Assembly (NCBI RefSeq): GCF_030408355.1
Contig: NZ_CP046606.1
Span: 248,001-312,000, forward strand
Reading direction: 5' to 3'
Length of the DNA stretch: 64,000 nt
From: Corynebacterium afermentans subsp. afermentans
GTDB lineage: Bacteria; Actinomycetota; Actinomycetes; Mycobacteriales; Mycobacteriaceae
Notes under the pieces: model-generated
What the model saw: the letters and a program-made list of their open reading frames with translations, nothing else
Database searches by the model: none
Told to the model about the DNA's origin: nothing
Shown: piece after piece, positions 29,649 to 38,345 of the stretch
Numbering within the stretch: the stretch's first letter is position 1
Layout: every line of letters starts with the position of its first letter
Translations under genes and position numbers: made by a program

Positions 29649-31385
29649 CTAACGCTCGGCGAGCTTGGACAGCAGGTCGTCGCGCACTTCGCGGCGGCGG
29701 ATCTTGCCCATCTGGTCTTTCGCCAGCTCGTCGAAGTGGTAGAAGGTGCGCGGGACCTTGTAGCGGGTCAGGCGCTCGCGGGCGAAGTCTTTGAGGCCGT
29801 CGGGGTCGAGGGCGGAGCCGTCGTTAAGCACGATGCATGCGACGACATCCTCGGAGCCGTCTTCGCGCGGGCGGCCCACGACCGCGACATCGGCGACGTC
29901 CTTGTGGGTGCGGATGACCTCCTCGACCTCGGCCGGGTAGACGTTGAAGCCGCCGGTGATGATGAGCTCCTTGATGCGAGAGACCAGCTTGATAAAGCCG
30001 TCTTCCTCCATGATTCCCATGTCGCCGGTGCGGAACCAGCCGTTGTGGAAGACCTTTTCGGTGGCTTCGGGGTTGTTGAAGTAGCCGGAGAAGACCTGGG
30101 GGCCTTTGGCCAGGATCTCGCCGGCTTCGCCGAACGGCATGTCCTCGTCCGGGTTGTCGGGGTTGACAATGCGGATCTGGGTGTCGGGGAAGGGAATGCC
30201 GATGTAGCCGGGGCGGCGGTCCGAGGATTCGGGGTTGCCCACGATGATGGGGGAGGTTTCGGTGAGCCCGTAGCCCTCGACGAGGCGGCCGCCGGTGGCG
30301 CGCTCCCATTCCTCGATGACCTCGGCGGGCAGGGACGACGCGCCGGAGAAGCCGATTTTGACGTCGGAGAGGTCCACGTTTTTCTTCTTCGCCGTTTTCA
30401 CGATGCGCTCGAAGACGGTGGGCACGCCCGGGATGAAGGTGGGCGGGGTAATGCGGATGGCCTTCATGATCAGGTCCATCTTCGGCGCCGGCAGCAGCAC
30501 GAGTTCGGAACCGACCAGCATGGTCAGCGTGAGCGAAAACGTCAGGCCGTAGGCGTGGAAGAACGGCAGGGTGGCCAGCATGCGCTGGTTGCCTTGCTGC
30601 AGCTCGTTGACCCATGCCTGGCCCTGCAGCGGGTTGGCAATGAGGTTGCGGTGCGAAAGCGCCGCGCCCTTGGGGGCGCCGGTGGTGCCGGAGGTGTAGA
30701 GGATCACGGCGGTGGAGTCCGCGGTGACGTCCTCGGGGACGTGCAGGTCCGCGCCTAACCCGCCGATGGCGGAGCTGGTCAGCGACTCCCAGGGCACGGT
30801 GTGCAGGGAGGTGTTCTTGCTAGTGGCGGTGAGTGCTGCGCGGGCCTCCAGGATCTTCGGCAGCGGGATGCGCAGGGCGAGCTGCTGGGCGCGCGGCATG
30901 GCCTTGGTCATGTTGACGCTGACCACGGTTTCCAGCGGGGTGTCCGCGCGCAGTTTCTCCAGTGTGTCGGCGGCTTTGTCCCAGGCGATGGCGATGCGTG
31001 CGCCGTGGTCGATGAACTGGGGGCGCAGCTCGTGGGCGGTGTAGAGGGGGTTGTGCTCAACCACCACGCCGCCGATCATCTGCACGGCGAAAAACGCAGC
31101 GACGTGCTGGGGGCAGTTGGGCAGCATGATGGCCACGCGGTCGCCGGGGCGCACGCCGAAGGCTTTCAGCCCGGCGGCGGCGCGGCGCACCTCGCGGTCG
31201 AGCTCGCCGAAGGTTTGGGTGCGGCCGAAAAACCGGGTGGCGATGCGTGAGACGTTCTTTGACAGGTTTTGCTGGTACAACTCGCCGAGGGTTTTCTCGC
31301 AGTAATCGAGCGAGTGCGCGGTCCACTCGGGGTAGTACTGCAGCCAGGGTTTGACGTCGTTGACGTTGGATGGGGTGAGAGCCAT
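29649..31385 (-). CDS. fadD: Long-chain fatty-acid-CoA ligase, copy 1
   Basis: 578 residues. The AMP-binding P-loop LYTSGTTGAPKG, the VEGYGLTETSP block, GWFRTGDMG and the C-terminal KIRRREVRDDL lysine region are all intact, so the full ANL cycle is expected: fatty acid plus ATP plus CoA to acyl-CoA. The ATG at 31383-31385 is preferred over a start 9 nt upstream because TAGGGT lies 7 nt before it, implying a leaderless message. The gene follows the closely related second fadD by 33 bp. Chain-length preference unknown. Confidence 0.92.
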   Translation of the reverse strand: MALTPSNVNDVKPWLQYYPEWTAHSLDYCEKTLGELYQQNLSKNVSRIATRFFGRTQTFGELDREVRRAAAGLKAFGVRPGDRVAIMLPNCPQHVAAFFAVQMIGGVVVEHNPLYTAHELRPQFIDHGARIAIAWDKAADTLEKLRADTPLETVVSVNMTKAMPRAQQLALRIPLPKILEARAALTATSKNTSLHTVPWESLTSSAIGGLGADLHVPEDVTADSTAVILYTSGTTGAPKGAALSHRNLIANPLQGQAWVNELQQGNQRMLATLPFFHAYGLTFSLTLTMLVGSELVLLPAPKMDLIMKAIRITPPTFIPGVPTVFERIVKTAKKKNVDLSDVKIGFSGASSLPAEVIEEWERATGGRLVEGYGLTETSPIIVGNPESSDRRPGYIGIPFPDTQIRIVNPDNPDEDMPFGEAGEILAKGPQVFSGYFNNPEATEKVFHNGWFRTGDMGIMEEDGFIKLVSRIKELIITGGFNVYPAEVEEVIRTHKDVADVAVVGRPREDGSEDVVACIVLNDGSALDPDGLKDFARERLTRYKVPRTFYHFDELAKDQMGKIRRREVRDDLLSKLAER

Positions 31386-31412
31386 GCGCACCACCCTACG
31401 CTTTACCGATCC

Positions 31413-31433
31413 GTGAACCTACGGTTGCGTAAG
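31413..31433 (-). promoter_or_regulatory. Shared lipid-gene motif, copy B
   Basis: On the minus strand this reads CTTACGCAACCGTAGGTTCA plus C. It overlaps the 3' end of fadD copy 2 and lies 28 bp upstream of the copy-1 start. It matches copies A (1261-1281) and C (33159-33180). Confidence 0.45.
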
Positions 31434-33113
31434 CAATTGGAGCAGCGTGTCGCGCACCTCCCTCCGCCTGATCTTGCCGGTCTGGTCTCGGTTGAGCTGG
31501 TCAAAGTGGTAAAAGTCCCGCGGGACCTTGTAACGGGTCAGGCGCTGCCGGGCGTAGGCCTTGAGGCCGTCGGGGTCGAGGGCGGAGCCGTCGATAAGCG
31601 TGATGCATGCGACGACATCCTCAGAGCCGTCCTCGCGCGGGCGGCCTACGACCGCGATGTCCTCGATGTCCGGGTGGTTGCGCATCACGCCTTCGACCTC
31701 GTCGGGGTAGACGTTAAAACCGCCGGTGATGATCATTTCCTTGATGCGCGCAACCAGTTTGATCCAGCCGTCTCTTTCCATCACGGCCATGTCGCCGGTG
31801 CGGAACCAGCCGTCGTGGAACGCGCGCTCGTTGGCCTCGGGGCTGTTGAGGTAGCCGGAAAAGACCTGCGGGCCGCGCGCGAGCAGCTCGCCGGGCTCGC
31901 CGTCGGGCATGGTGCGCGACGGGTCGTGCGGGTCGGCGATGCGGATTTCGGTGTTGGGAAACGGCAGGCCGATGTAGCCGGGGCGCCGCGTGCCGTCGAG
32001 GGGGTTGCCAGCCAGGATCGGGGCGGTCTCGGTCAGCCCGTAGCCTTCGATCAGGCGCCCGCCGGTGGCGTTTTCCCAGCGCTCGATGGTTTCCACGGGC
32101 AGAGTGGACGCGCCGGAGATGGAGGTGTGGATCGACGACAGGTCCGCCTTGGATTCCACCGCCCACTCGATGATTTTGTCGTAGAGGGTGGGCACACCCG
32201 GCAGCACCGTGGGGCGCGTTTTGGTGATCGCCGCCTGGTACAGCTTCGGTTTCGGCGCCGGCACGAGCACCATCTCCGCGCCGATGCTCAGCGGCAGCGC
32301 GTAGTTCAGCGCCAGGCCGTAGATGTGGAACATGGGCAGCACGCCGAGGACCTTTTCGCGCACCGCGCCCCAATCCTCCAGCCACTCCATGCCGGCTTTC
32401 AGCGCGGACACGATGTTGCCGTGCGTCAGTGGCGCGCCTTTGGGCTTGCCGGATGTGCCGGAGGTGTAGAGGATGAACGCGGTGTCGTCCTGGGTGATCT
32501 GCGGAAAGTGCACGGAGCGGGAGCGCTGCCGTATAAACTCGCGCCACGGCATCGCGCCGGGGGCGGGTTGTGTCAGCTCGGCGCGCAGCTTGGTCACCGG
32601 CGGGATGGGCAGCGACAGCGCGGCGCGCAGGTGCAGCGGGGTTTCCTCGAGCATGTTCACGGCCACCACGGTTTCAAGCTGGGTGCTTTTGCTTAACGAC
32701 GCAAACGTGTCCGCCACCCGGTCAAAGACAATTGCTACCCGCGCCCCGTGGTCTTCGAATTGCGGTTGAAGTTCTGCCGCGGTGTAGAGCGGGTTGTGCT
32801 CCACCACGGTCGCGCCCAGGCGCAGGATGGCGGTGACGGCGATGACGTGCTGCGGGCAGTTCGGCAGCGCGACGGCCACGCGGTCGCCGCGGCGCACGCC
32901 CAGCTGCGTCAGGCCGGCGGCGGCACGAACGACCTGTTCGTTCAGGGCGGCGTAGGTGAGTGTTTTGCCCATGAACCAGGTGGCGGTGCTCTTCGGCTGC
33001 ATGGCCACCGCCTGGTTGAACCAGCTGACCAGCGAGTCCGTCCCGATGGTGGGGTTGGGGTCGGTCCACTCGGCGTAGTGGTCGATCCAGGCTTTGGTGT
33101 CAAAGGCTCCCAC
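31419..33113 (-). CDS. fadD: Long-chain fatty-acid-CoA ligase, copy 2
   Basis: 564 residues with LYTSGTSGKPKG, IEGYGLTETAP, GWFRTGDMA and KIRRREVRDTL, so all ANL motifs are intact. It is strikingly similar to the copy encoded just downstream: C-terminal blocks such as DGSALDPDGLK and RLTRYKVPR are shared word for word, pointing to tandem duplication. The GTG at 33111-33113 (VGAFDTKAWIDHYAEW) is chosen because AAGGAGG sits 7 nt before it; a longer frame upstream lacks these features. Unlike copy 1 it uses a Shine-Dalgarno site. Confidence 0.92.
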   Translation of the reverse strand: MGAFDTKAWIDHYAEWTDPNPTIGTDSLVSWFNQAVAMQPKSTATWFMGKTLTYAALNEQVVRAAAGLTQLGVRRGDRVAVALPNCPQHVIAVTAILRLGATVVEHNPLYTAAELQPQFEDHGARVAIVFDRVADTFASLSKSTQLETVVAVNMLEETPLHLRAALSLPIPPVTKLRAELTQPAPGAMPWREFIRQRSRSVHFPQITQDDTAFILYTSGTSGKPKGAPLTHGNIVSALKAGMEWLEDWGAVREKVLGVLPMFHIYGLALNYALPLSIGAEMVLVPAPKPKLYQAAITKTRPTVLPGVPTLYDKIIEWAVESKADLSSIHTSISGASTLPVETIERWENATGGRLIEGYGLTETAPILAGNPLDGTRRPGYIGLPFPNTEIRIADPHDPSRTMPDGEPGELLARGPQVFSGYLNSPEANERAFHDGWFRTGDMAVMERDGWIKLVARIKEMIITGGFNVYPDEVEGVMRNHPDIEDIAVVGRPREDGSEDVVACITLIDGSALDPDGLKAYARQRLTRYKVPRDFYHFDQLNRDQTGKIRRREVRDTLLQLLTQP

Positions 33114-33158
33114 GTAGGTCCTCCTTGTTGTTAGTTTGGCGAAACAAAGTGGCGACAA

Positions 33159-33180
33159 GTGTAACCTACGTTGCGGTAAG
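33159..33180 (-). promoter_or_regulatory. Shared lipid-gene motif, copy C
   Basis: On the minus strand this reads CTTACCGCAACGTAGGTTAC plus AC, 45 bp upstream of the fadD copy-2 start. It matches copies A and B apart from a 1-bp shift. A second dyad, GTTT-GGCG-AAAC, lies between it and the start codon at about 33133-33144. Confidence 0.45.
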
Positions 33181-33256
33181 TCTGCTGCACTGCGCCGTCT
33201 GCGGGTTTGCTCTAGGCTGTGCCGCGAAACCATTCAAGGGGGAATTGGGGGAAACC

Positions 33257-34243
33257 ATGACTACCTATTTCGAGCCGTCCATCGACGCCGACGCTGCCTT
33301 TGAGCTCACCCCGCCGGCGGGCCTGGACCAGTCCAACCTCGTGGACCCGGTAAAGGCGCCGCCCAAGCAGGGCTGGCGCAAACTCGTCCACTCCGTCACG
33401 CGCGGCCGCATCAACCCGGGCGGCTCCCGGCAAGAACTGGAGCAGCAGCAGCTTTTCGACGCCATCCGGGCACCCCTGCGCGGCGACTACCGCATCGCGG
33501 TGATGAGCCTGAAAGGCGGGGTGGGCAAAACCACCACCACGGTCGCGCTCGGCGGCGTGTTCGCCCAGACCCGCGGCGACCGCGTCATCGCCATCGACGC
33601 CAACCCGGACCTAGGCACCCTGGCCCAGCGCGCCGCCACCGCGCCGCCGGCGACCATCCGCGACCTGCTGCAGGCGCCGGGCACGGAACGCTACCCGCAG
33701 GTGCGCTCCTACACTAACCAGGCATCCTCGCGCCTGGAGGTCATCGGCTCTGAGCGCGACCCGGCCGTTAGCGAGGCGTTTTCTGAGGACGACTACCGCT
33801 GCGCCATCGACATCCTGCAGCACCACTACAACGTCATCCTCACCGACTGCGGCACGGGACTGATGCACTCCGCGATGGCTGGCGTGCTCGACCTGGCCAA
33901 CGCGCTGGTGCTGGTGACTTCGCCGGCGCTGGACGGCGCCCAGTCGGCGTCGGCCACCCTGGACTGGCTCAACCTGCACGGCTACGACCAGCTTGCTGCC
34001 AACGCCGTGGTGGTCATCTCTGCTGGCGCGCCGGGCAAACCGACCATCGATATCGCCAAGGTCGCCGACCACTTCGCCTCCCGCACCCGCGCGGTGCACA
34101 CCATCCCGTACGACCGCCACCTCGCCGAAGGGGCTGTCGTGGACCTGGAGCGCATCGCGCCTGCGACGCTGAAGGCCTACCAGCACCTCGCGGCGACGGT
34201 TGCCGCAGACTTTGGCTCCTGGCACCGCCACGCCGCCCACTGA
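33257..34243 (+). CDS. MinD/ParA-like P-loop ATPase
   Basis: 328 residues. An N-terminal region of about 75 residues rich in Pro and basic residues precedes a deviant Walker A, KGGVGKTTTT (Lys86, Lys91), then an IDANPDLG block and the switch region LTDCGTGLMH. Proteins of this group (ParA, MinD, CpaE and the ATPase domain of ESX-associated EspI) switch between monomer and membrane- or DNA-bound dimer. No ParB partner or ESX gene is in the window, so the cargo is unknown. The ATG at 33257 has a GGGGGAAA stretch upstream; a longer frame to 33125 is less likely. Confidence 0.82.
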   Translation: MTTYFEPSIDADAAFELTPPAGLDQSNLVDPVKAPPKQGWRKLVHSVTRGRINPGGSRQELEQQQLFDAIRAPLRGDYRIAVMSLKGGVGKTTTTVALGGVFAQTRGDRVIAIDANPDLGTLAQRAATAPPATIRDLLQAPGTERYPQVRSYTNQASSRLEVIGSERDPAVSEAFSEDDYRCAIDILQHHYNVILTDCGTGLMHSAMAGVLDLANALVLVTSPALDGAQSASATLDWLNLHGYDQLAANAVVVISAGAPGKPTIDIAKVADHFASRTRAVHTIPYDRHLAEGAVVDLERIAPATLKAYQHLAATVAADFGSWHRHAAH

Positions 34244-34275
34244 GGTGGCGGCTATGCAAGATCGTTCATTCGCCC

Positions 34276-34352
34276 GTGAATTAGTTTGCTGTGACATTCT
34301 GGCGACCTGGGGATAGTGAATTATTCAACCGTCCAGGTGGGAACTAATTCAC
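34276..34352. repeat. Nested intergenic inverted repeat, GTGAATTAGTT type
   Basis: Outer arms GTGAATTAGTT (34276-34286) and AACTAATTCAC (34342-34352) pair over 11 bp; inner arms ACCTGG (34305-34310) and CCAGGT (34333-34338) pair next, leaving a 22-nt loop that itself contains TGAATTATTCA. Related words GTGAATTATT and GTGAACTATTTTG also occur at 34316 and 34369. It fills the gap between the ATPase gene and mshA. Confidence 0.75.
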
Positions 34353-34418
34353 CGATCGGCTCCCGGTGAGTGAACTATTTTGCCCCGGCGGAATCTGTCA
34401 GGAACCACACAGCCGCGC

Positions 34419-34431
34419 TAGTCTTGCCCGC
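34419..34431 (+). promoter_or_regulatory. Leaderless -10 box of mshA
   Basis: TAGTCT at 34419-34424 followed by 7 nt (TGCCCGC) and the ATG at 34432. The same box, spacing and next two bases (TG) precede the mycothiol dehydrogenase gene at 2141. Confidence 0.5.
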
Positions 34432-35694
34432 ATGCGCGTCGCCATGATTTCAATGCACACCTCCCCGCTCGAGCAGCCGGGGACGGGAGACGCGGGCGGC
34501 ATGAACGTCTACGTCCACAACACCGCCACTCAGCTGGCCCGTCAGGGCACCACGGTGGACGTGTTCACCCGCGCGACCCGCCCCAGCCAGGGCGAGGTGG
34601 TGGAGGTGGAGCCCGGCTACCGGGTGGTCAACGTGGTGGCCGGGCCCTACGAGGGGCTGGAGAAGGACGACCTGCCCACCCAGCTCGCTGCGTTTTCCGG
34701 CGGGGTGGTGCAGTTCGTCCGCGCGAACAACCTGGACTACGACCTCATCCATTCCCACTACTGGCTGTCCGGCCAGGTGGGGTGGCTCTTGGCGGACCTG
34801 GCCGGCATCCCGCTGGTGCACACCGGGCATACCTGGGCGGCGGTGAAAAACGCCTACGCCACAGACGCTTCAGAGTCGGAGGCGCGCCGCATCTGCGAGC
34901 AGCAGTTGGTGGACAACGCCGGGGTTCTGGTAGTCAACACCGAGGACGAAACCAATGAGTTGGCGCGCTTCTACGACGTGGATCCGGGGAAGATTTCCGT
35001 GGTCAGCCCCGGCGCGGACACGGAGCTGTACACGCCGGGCACGAACCGCAACACGGAGCTTGCGCGGCGCCACCTGGGTATTCCGCTGCACGCGAAGGTG
35101 GTGGCGTTTGTGGGCCGGCTGCAGGATTTCAAGGGCCCGCAGGTGCTGATTCGGGCGATGGGGGAGGTGGTGCGCCGCGGCCGCGTGGATGGCCCGTTGC
35201 GTGTGATCATCTGCGGCGGCGCGAGCGGCGCGGGTTCGTCGGTGGAGCGCTACCGCGAGCTCGCGGCGTCGGAAGGCATTGGCGGCTGCACCCGTTTCCT
35301 CGGGCCGCGGCCGCCGGAGGAGCTGGTGAGCATCTACCAGGCCGCGGATATTGTTGCGGTGCCCAGCTACAACGAGAGTTTCGGGCTCGTGGCGGTGGAG
35401 GCGCAGGCGACGGGCACCCCGGTTGTCGCGGCGCGCGTCGGCGGCCTGCCACTCGCGGTCGCGGACGGTGAGACTGGCTTGCTCGTCAACGGCCACGGCC
35501 ACGAGGACTGGGCGCGGGCCTTAGAGCAATTGTTTATCGACGATCCCACGCGCATCCACATGGGCGAACAAGCCGTCGCCCACGCAAAAGCGTTTAGCTG
35601 GTCCGCCTCGGCGGAGAAACTGCTCGGTGTCTACGCCGACACCCTAAACGGCTACGTCCCGGGCGAAGCCACCCGGGACGCCGGCGGAATGTAG
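34432..35694 (+). CDS. mshA: D-inositol-3-phosphate glycosyltransferase (mycothiol synthesis)
   Basis: 420 residues, GT4 family with a GT-B fold. The N-terminal acceptor-domain motif [12 protein letters not shown], the HSHYWLSG block, [11 protein letters not shown] and the donor-site [13 protein letters not shown] are characteristic of MshA, which joins GlcNAc from UDP-GlcNAc to inositol-3-phosphate as the committed step to mycothiol. ATG at 34432 is chosen over an upstream frame because it matches the family start ([13 protein letters not shown]) and has a -10 box 7 nt before. The stop abuts the stop of the convergent protease gene. Confidence 0.95.
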   Translation: MRVAMISMHTSPLEQPGTGDAGGMNVYVHNTATQLARQGTTVDVFTRATRPSQGEVVEVEPGYRVVNVVAGPYEGLEKDDLPTQLAAFSGGVVQFVRANNLDYDLIHSHYWLSGQVGWLLADLAGIPLVHTGHTWAAVKNAYATDASESEARRICEQQLVDNAGVLVVNTEDETNELARFYDVDPGKISVVSPGADTELYTPGTNRNTELARRHLGIPLHAKVVAFVGRLQDFKGPQVLIRAMGEVVRRGRVDGPLRVIICGGASGAGSSVERYRELAASEGIGGCTRFLGPRPPEELVSIYQAADIVAVPSYNESFGLVAVEAQATGTPVVAARVGGLPLAVADGETGLLVNGHGHEDWARALEQLFIDDPTRIHMGEQAVAHAKAFSWSASAEKLLGVYADTLNGYVPGEATRDAGGM

Positions 35695-36840
35695 CTAGAG
35701 GCGCTTGGCGATCTCCTCGCCGAGGGAGGCGCCGCCCCAGTAGCCGATGCGGTCGGAGTGGTGGTTGATGGCGCGGTTGACCTCTGCCGGGTCGAACTGG
35801 CCCTGCGAAGCCTTCTGCGCCAGACCGGCGGCCTCTTGCTTGGCGTTGTCGACGGCTTTGCGCAGCTCCTCGCGAGGCGCTGGCGGCTTGAGGTTGGAGT
35901 TGAGGCGCTCGATCTCGGCGGAGACGCGTTCTTCCTCTTCGCCAGAGGTGGTGAAGTTCTCGCGCGGCGCGGTGGAGTCGGTGGGGGTGAACGCTTCGTT
36001 GACCTTGCCGTCGGGGATGCCGTAGGCGTCCTCGATAATGCGGTCCACCGGCTGCGCCTTGCCGAGTGGCCCGAGCGTCATGGAGGACACACCGACGGCG
36101 GCGCCGTCGCGCGGGTCGTAGTTCACGCCGCCGGAGTCGCCCTGCACGTAGTTCAGCCCCCAGCTGTAGATGCCGTTTCTGGTGCGGCCGATCTGCTTGG
36201 CGCAGGTGCGGCCCGTGGTGGCGCCGTCCTTGCATATGGGCTGGCCGAAGTTGTCGACCGACACCTCGCCCGGGGCGAGCGTGCGGAAGTCGCGCACACG
36301 GGTGATCTTCACAGGTTCGCCCTGCACACCGCCGTTGAAGTCGCGGGAGTGGGACAGGCCGGTTTCGGTCACGCCGTCGTCGATGCGCACCACGCCCCAG
36401 TCGGCAGTGCGGATGGACTGCATCGGGTCGCCCAGGTTCATTGCCTCCGCGGTGACGTGGTTGGACGCCACGCGCTCGCCGAAGCGCTTGTACTCGGTAC
36501 CCACGGGGGCGTAGAACTCATTTTTCACCTCTGGGAAGCCGGGCATGGTGTTCACGCAGTGGGAGGCCGTGAGCATCACGCGCTGCGGCTCTTTGCCAGG
36601 CAGGTGCAGGGTGCCGTTGGGGCCCTGGGAACAGGTGCCCACCCAGCCGTCGCGCGGCATGGTCAGCTTCTGGCCGGTAGGCAGGTCGATCGTCTTCGGC
36701 GGGTCCTGCGGGAACACACGCATCGGCGCGCCGGGTGCCACGAGGGCGGGCGCGGCTTCCGCCGGCGCGGGGAGGACCTGAAGTGCGAGCATGCTGGCTG
36801 CTGCAAGTGCTGTTGCTGGTGTTCGAAGACTCAATCGCAT
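35695..36840 (-). CDS. Secreted trypsin-like serine protease 1
   Basis: 381 residues. Signal peptide (about 1-29, cleavage near AEA). Chymotrypsin-fold triad: His in TASHC, Asp in TADWGVV, Ser in GDSGG. A C-terminal helical extension of roughly 110 residues follows, beginning YGIPDGKVNEAFTP. The ATG at 36838-36840 has TAAGCT 7 nt upstream, so it is probably leaderless. Its -10 box lies in the remains of a third protease gene. Closely paralogous to the protease at 37025-38137. The natural substrate is unknown. Confidence 0.88.
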   Translation of the reverse strand: MRLSLRTPATALAAASMLALQVLPAPAEAAPALVAPGAPMRVFPQDPPKTIDLPTGQKLTMPRDGWVGTCSQGPNGTLHLPGKEPQRVMLTASHCVNTMPGFPEVKNEFYAPVGTEYKRFGERVASNHVTAEAMNLGDPMQSIRTADWGVVRIDDGVTETGLSHSRDFNGGVQGEPVKITRVRDFRTLAPGEVSVDNFGQPICKDGATTGRTCAKQIGRTRNGIYSWGLNYVQGDSGGVNYDPRDGAAVGVSSMTLGPLGKAQPVDRIIEDAYGIPDGKVNEAFTPTDSTAPRENFTTSGEEEERVSAEIERLNSNLKPPAPREELRKAVDNAKQEAAGLAQKASQGQFDPAEVNRAINHHSDRIGYWGGASLGEEIAKRL

Positions 36841-36845
36841 GAGAA

Positions 36846-37022
36846 TTAGCTTAACGCGAACCCGCCCCAAAGGGCGATGTCGTTGCCATGCTTATCGACG
36901 AGCCGCTGGACCTTTGAGCTCTCACGTGGCCTGGTCGATGCGCTCGCTTTCCGCGCCGGTGGTGGTGAATTCCGCACGCGGGGCGAAGCGTGCGGTAGTC
37001 GCGGATGCCGGTCAGCAGTGTG
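36846..37022 (-). pseudogene. Remnant of a third secreted protease gene
   Basis: Three scraps on the minus strand match its neighbours. LLTGIRDYRTLRP corresponds to the VKITRVRDFRTLAP region; AEFTTTGAESERIDQAT corresponds to RENFTTSGEEEERVSAE; and KVQRLVDKHGNDIALWGGFALS corresponds to the C-terminus VNRAINHHSDRIGYWGGASL of protease 1. The scraps are in different frames, the middle one ends in TGA at 36922-36924 and the last in TAA at 36846-36848, and the catalytic domain is missing. This shows an earlier three-gene array that lost its middle member by deletion and frameshift. Confidence 0.75.
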
Positions 37023-37024
37023 TT

Positions 37025-38137
37025 TTAGCGCAGGAATGCGTCGACGGCGCCACGCACATCGCCCGCGTGCTGCTGCGCAGCCGCGCCCGCGCGACCGGCG
37101 AGGTCCTGTGCCGCTGCGACCGGATCGGCGGCCTGGGGGAGCTGCGCGGCCTCCGCGCTGAAACGCGCCGCGTCCGCCTGCGCGCCCATGACGGCGCGGT
37201 CGAGCAACTCGCGTGGCTGGGGGCCGTCGACAAGCTGGGGTGCCTGAGGGGAGGACTGCGCAACTTCCTCGTACAACGGCGCGAAGTCGGCGCGCTGCGC
37301 GTCGGCTGCCGGGGTGAACGCCTCGTTGACCTGGCCGTCGGGGATGCCGTAGGCGTCCTCCAGAGCCCTATCAACCTGCTGCGAATTCCCCAGCGGCCCG
37401 AAGCCGATGATGCTCAGCCCCACAGCCTCGCCGGTGCGCGGGTCGTAGTTGATGCCGCCCGAATCGCCCGATTCGTAGCCCACGCCGAAGTGCCACACAA
37501 AGTTCTGGGTGCGAAACATCTGCACGCCGCAGGAGCGGCCGGTGCGCATGCCGTCCTTGCAAATGGGTTGGCCGGCATTGTCGAAGCTGATCAGCTCGTC
37601 TCCGCGCAGGTTGCGGTAGTCCTTCACCCCTGTGATCGCCACCGGCGCGGACGGGCCGCGACCCTTCTGATCCACTGACGACGACACGCCCGACGCTTCC
37701 ACACCGGGCGCGAGGCGCACCGTCGCCCAGTCGGGCTCGTCGATGATGCGGTAGAAGTCCATCAACTCCCCGTTGCCGAGTTCAAACGGGGTGCGCTGCT
37801 GATCCACGTCACCCACCCGCGGGTACCCCACCTTCCCGTGTTCGCGCACCGGCGCGAACACGACAGGGCGGACAGTTTTGCCCTTGACCTCGAAACAGTG
37901 TGCCGCGGTGACCATGACCTGCTTCGTTTGCCCGTCCGGGGTGCGGACGGTGCCAACCGGGCCCTGGCTGCATCGCGCGCTGTGGGCGAAGGAGTCGGAG
38001 CCGTCGTTAAGCATGGCGATCGGTGCGCCGGGGGCGGCGAGTGCGGGGGCTGCTGCGGCGGCGCTTGGGGCGCCGAGGGTGACGCAGGCAGCTGCGAGGG
38101 CTGCTGTGAGGGTGGCTGCGAGGCGTGATTTCAACAT
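37025..38137 (-). CDS. Secreted trypsin-like serine protease 2
   Basis: 370 residues. Signal peptide with a long Ala run (about 1-30). Triad: His in TAAHC, Asp in EPDWATV, Ser in GDSGG. A C-terminal extension starting YGIPDGQVNEAFTP is rich in Ala and Gln and likely helical. A pair of Cys in ICKDGMRTGRSC is shared with protease 1, suggesting a disulfide in both. A TAGAGT box lies 8 nt before the ATG, with a short GAAGA also present. The region between it and gpmA holds an inverted repeat but no gene. Confidence 0.88.
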   Translation of the reverse strand: MLKSRLAATLTAALAAACVTLGAPSAAAAAPALAAPGAPIAMLNDGSDSFAHSARCSQGPVGTVRTPDGQTKQVMVTAAHCFEVKGKTVRPVVFAPVREHGKVGYPRVGDVDQQRTPFELGNGELMDFYRIIDEPDWATVRLAPGVEASGVSSSVDQKGRGPSAPVAITGVKDYRNLRGDELISFDNAGQPICKDGMRTGRSCGVQMFRTQNFVWHFGVGYESGDSGGINYDPRTGEAVGLSIIGFGPLGNSQQVDRALEDAYGIPDGQVNEAFTPAADAQRADFAPLYEEVAQSSPQAPQLVDGPQPRELLDRAVMGAQADAARFSAEAAQLPQAADPVAAAQDLAGRAGAAAQQHAGDVRGAVDAFLR

Positions 38138-38193
38138 GTCTTCAAACTCTAAACCCCTGCCCGTCCTCTGCCCGGCACACCCTTCCGGTTGCG

Positions 38194-38255
38194 GATCCAG
38201 CTAATCGGCTCCTGGGGGGGCTGGGGACGAAAAACGAGGTCCAACTAGCTGGATC
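38194..38255. repeat. Intergenic inverted repeat, GATCCAGCTA variant (copy D)
   Basis: GATCCAGCTA at 38194-38203 pairs with TAGCTGGATC at 38246-38255 around a 42-nt loop. The right arm in context, AACTAGCTGGATC, differs from the copy A right arm AACTAGCAGATC by one inserted base and one change, so it is probably a divergent member of the same family. Confidence 0.7.
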
Positions 38256-38345
38256 TAGCGACCGGGCGGCGGCGAGGCAGCGGAGATTCCGCAACCGCCC
38301 GGCAAACCGCCGACAGTTGTCCCCATCCGTGGCATGCTTGGAGGT

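Noticed and set aside
34244..34275. GCCGCC/GGCGGC hairpin at the end of the ParA-like gene as a terminator
   Set aside because: Short stem partly inside the coding end and no T run follows.
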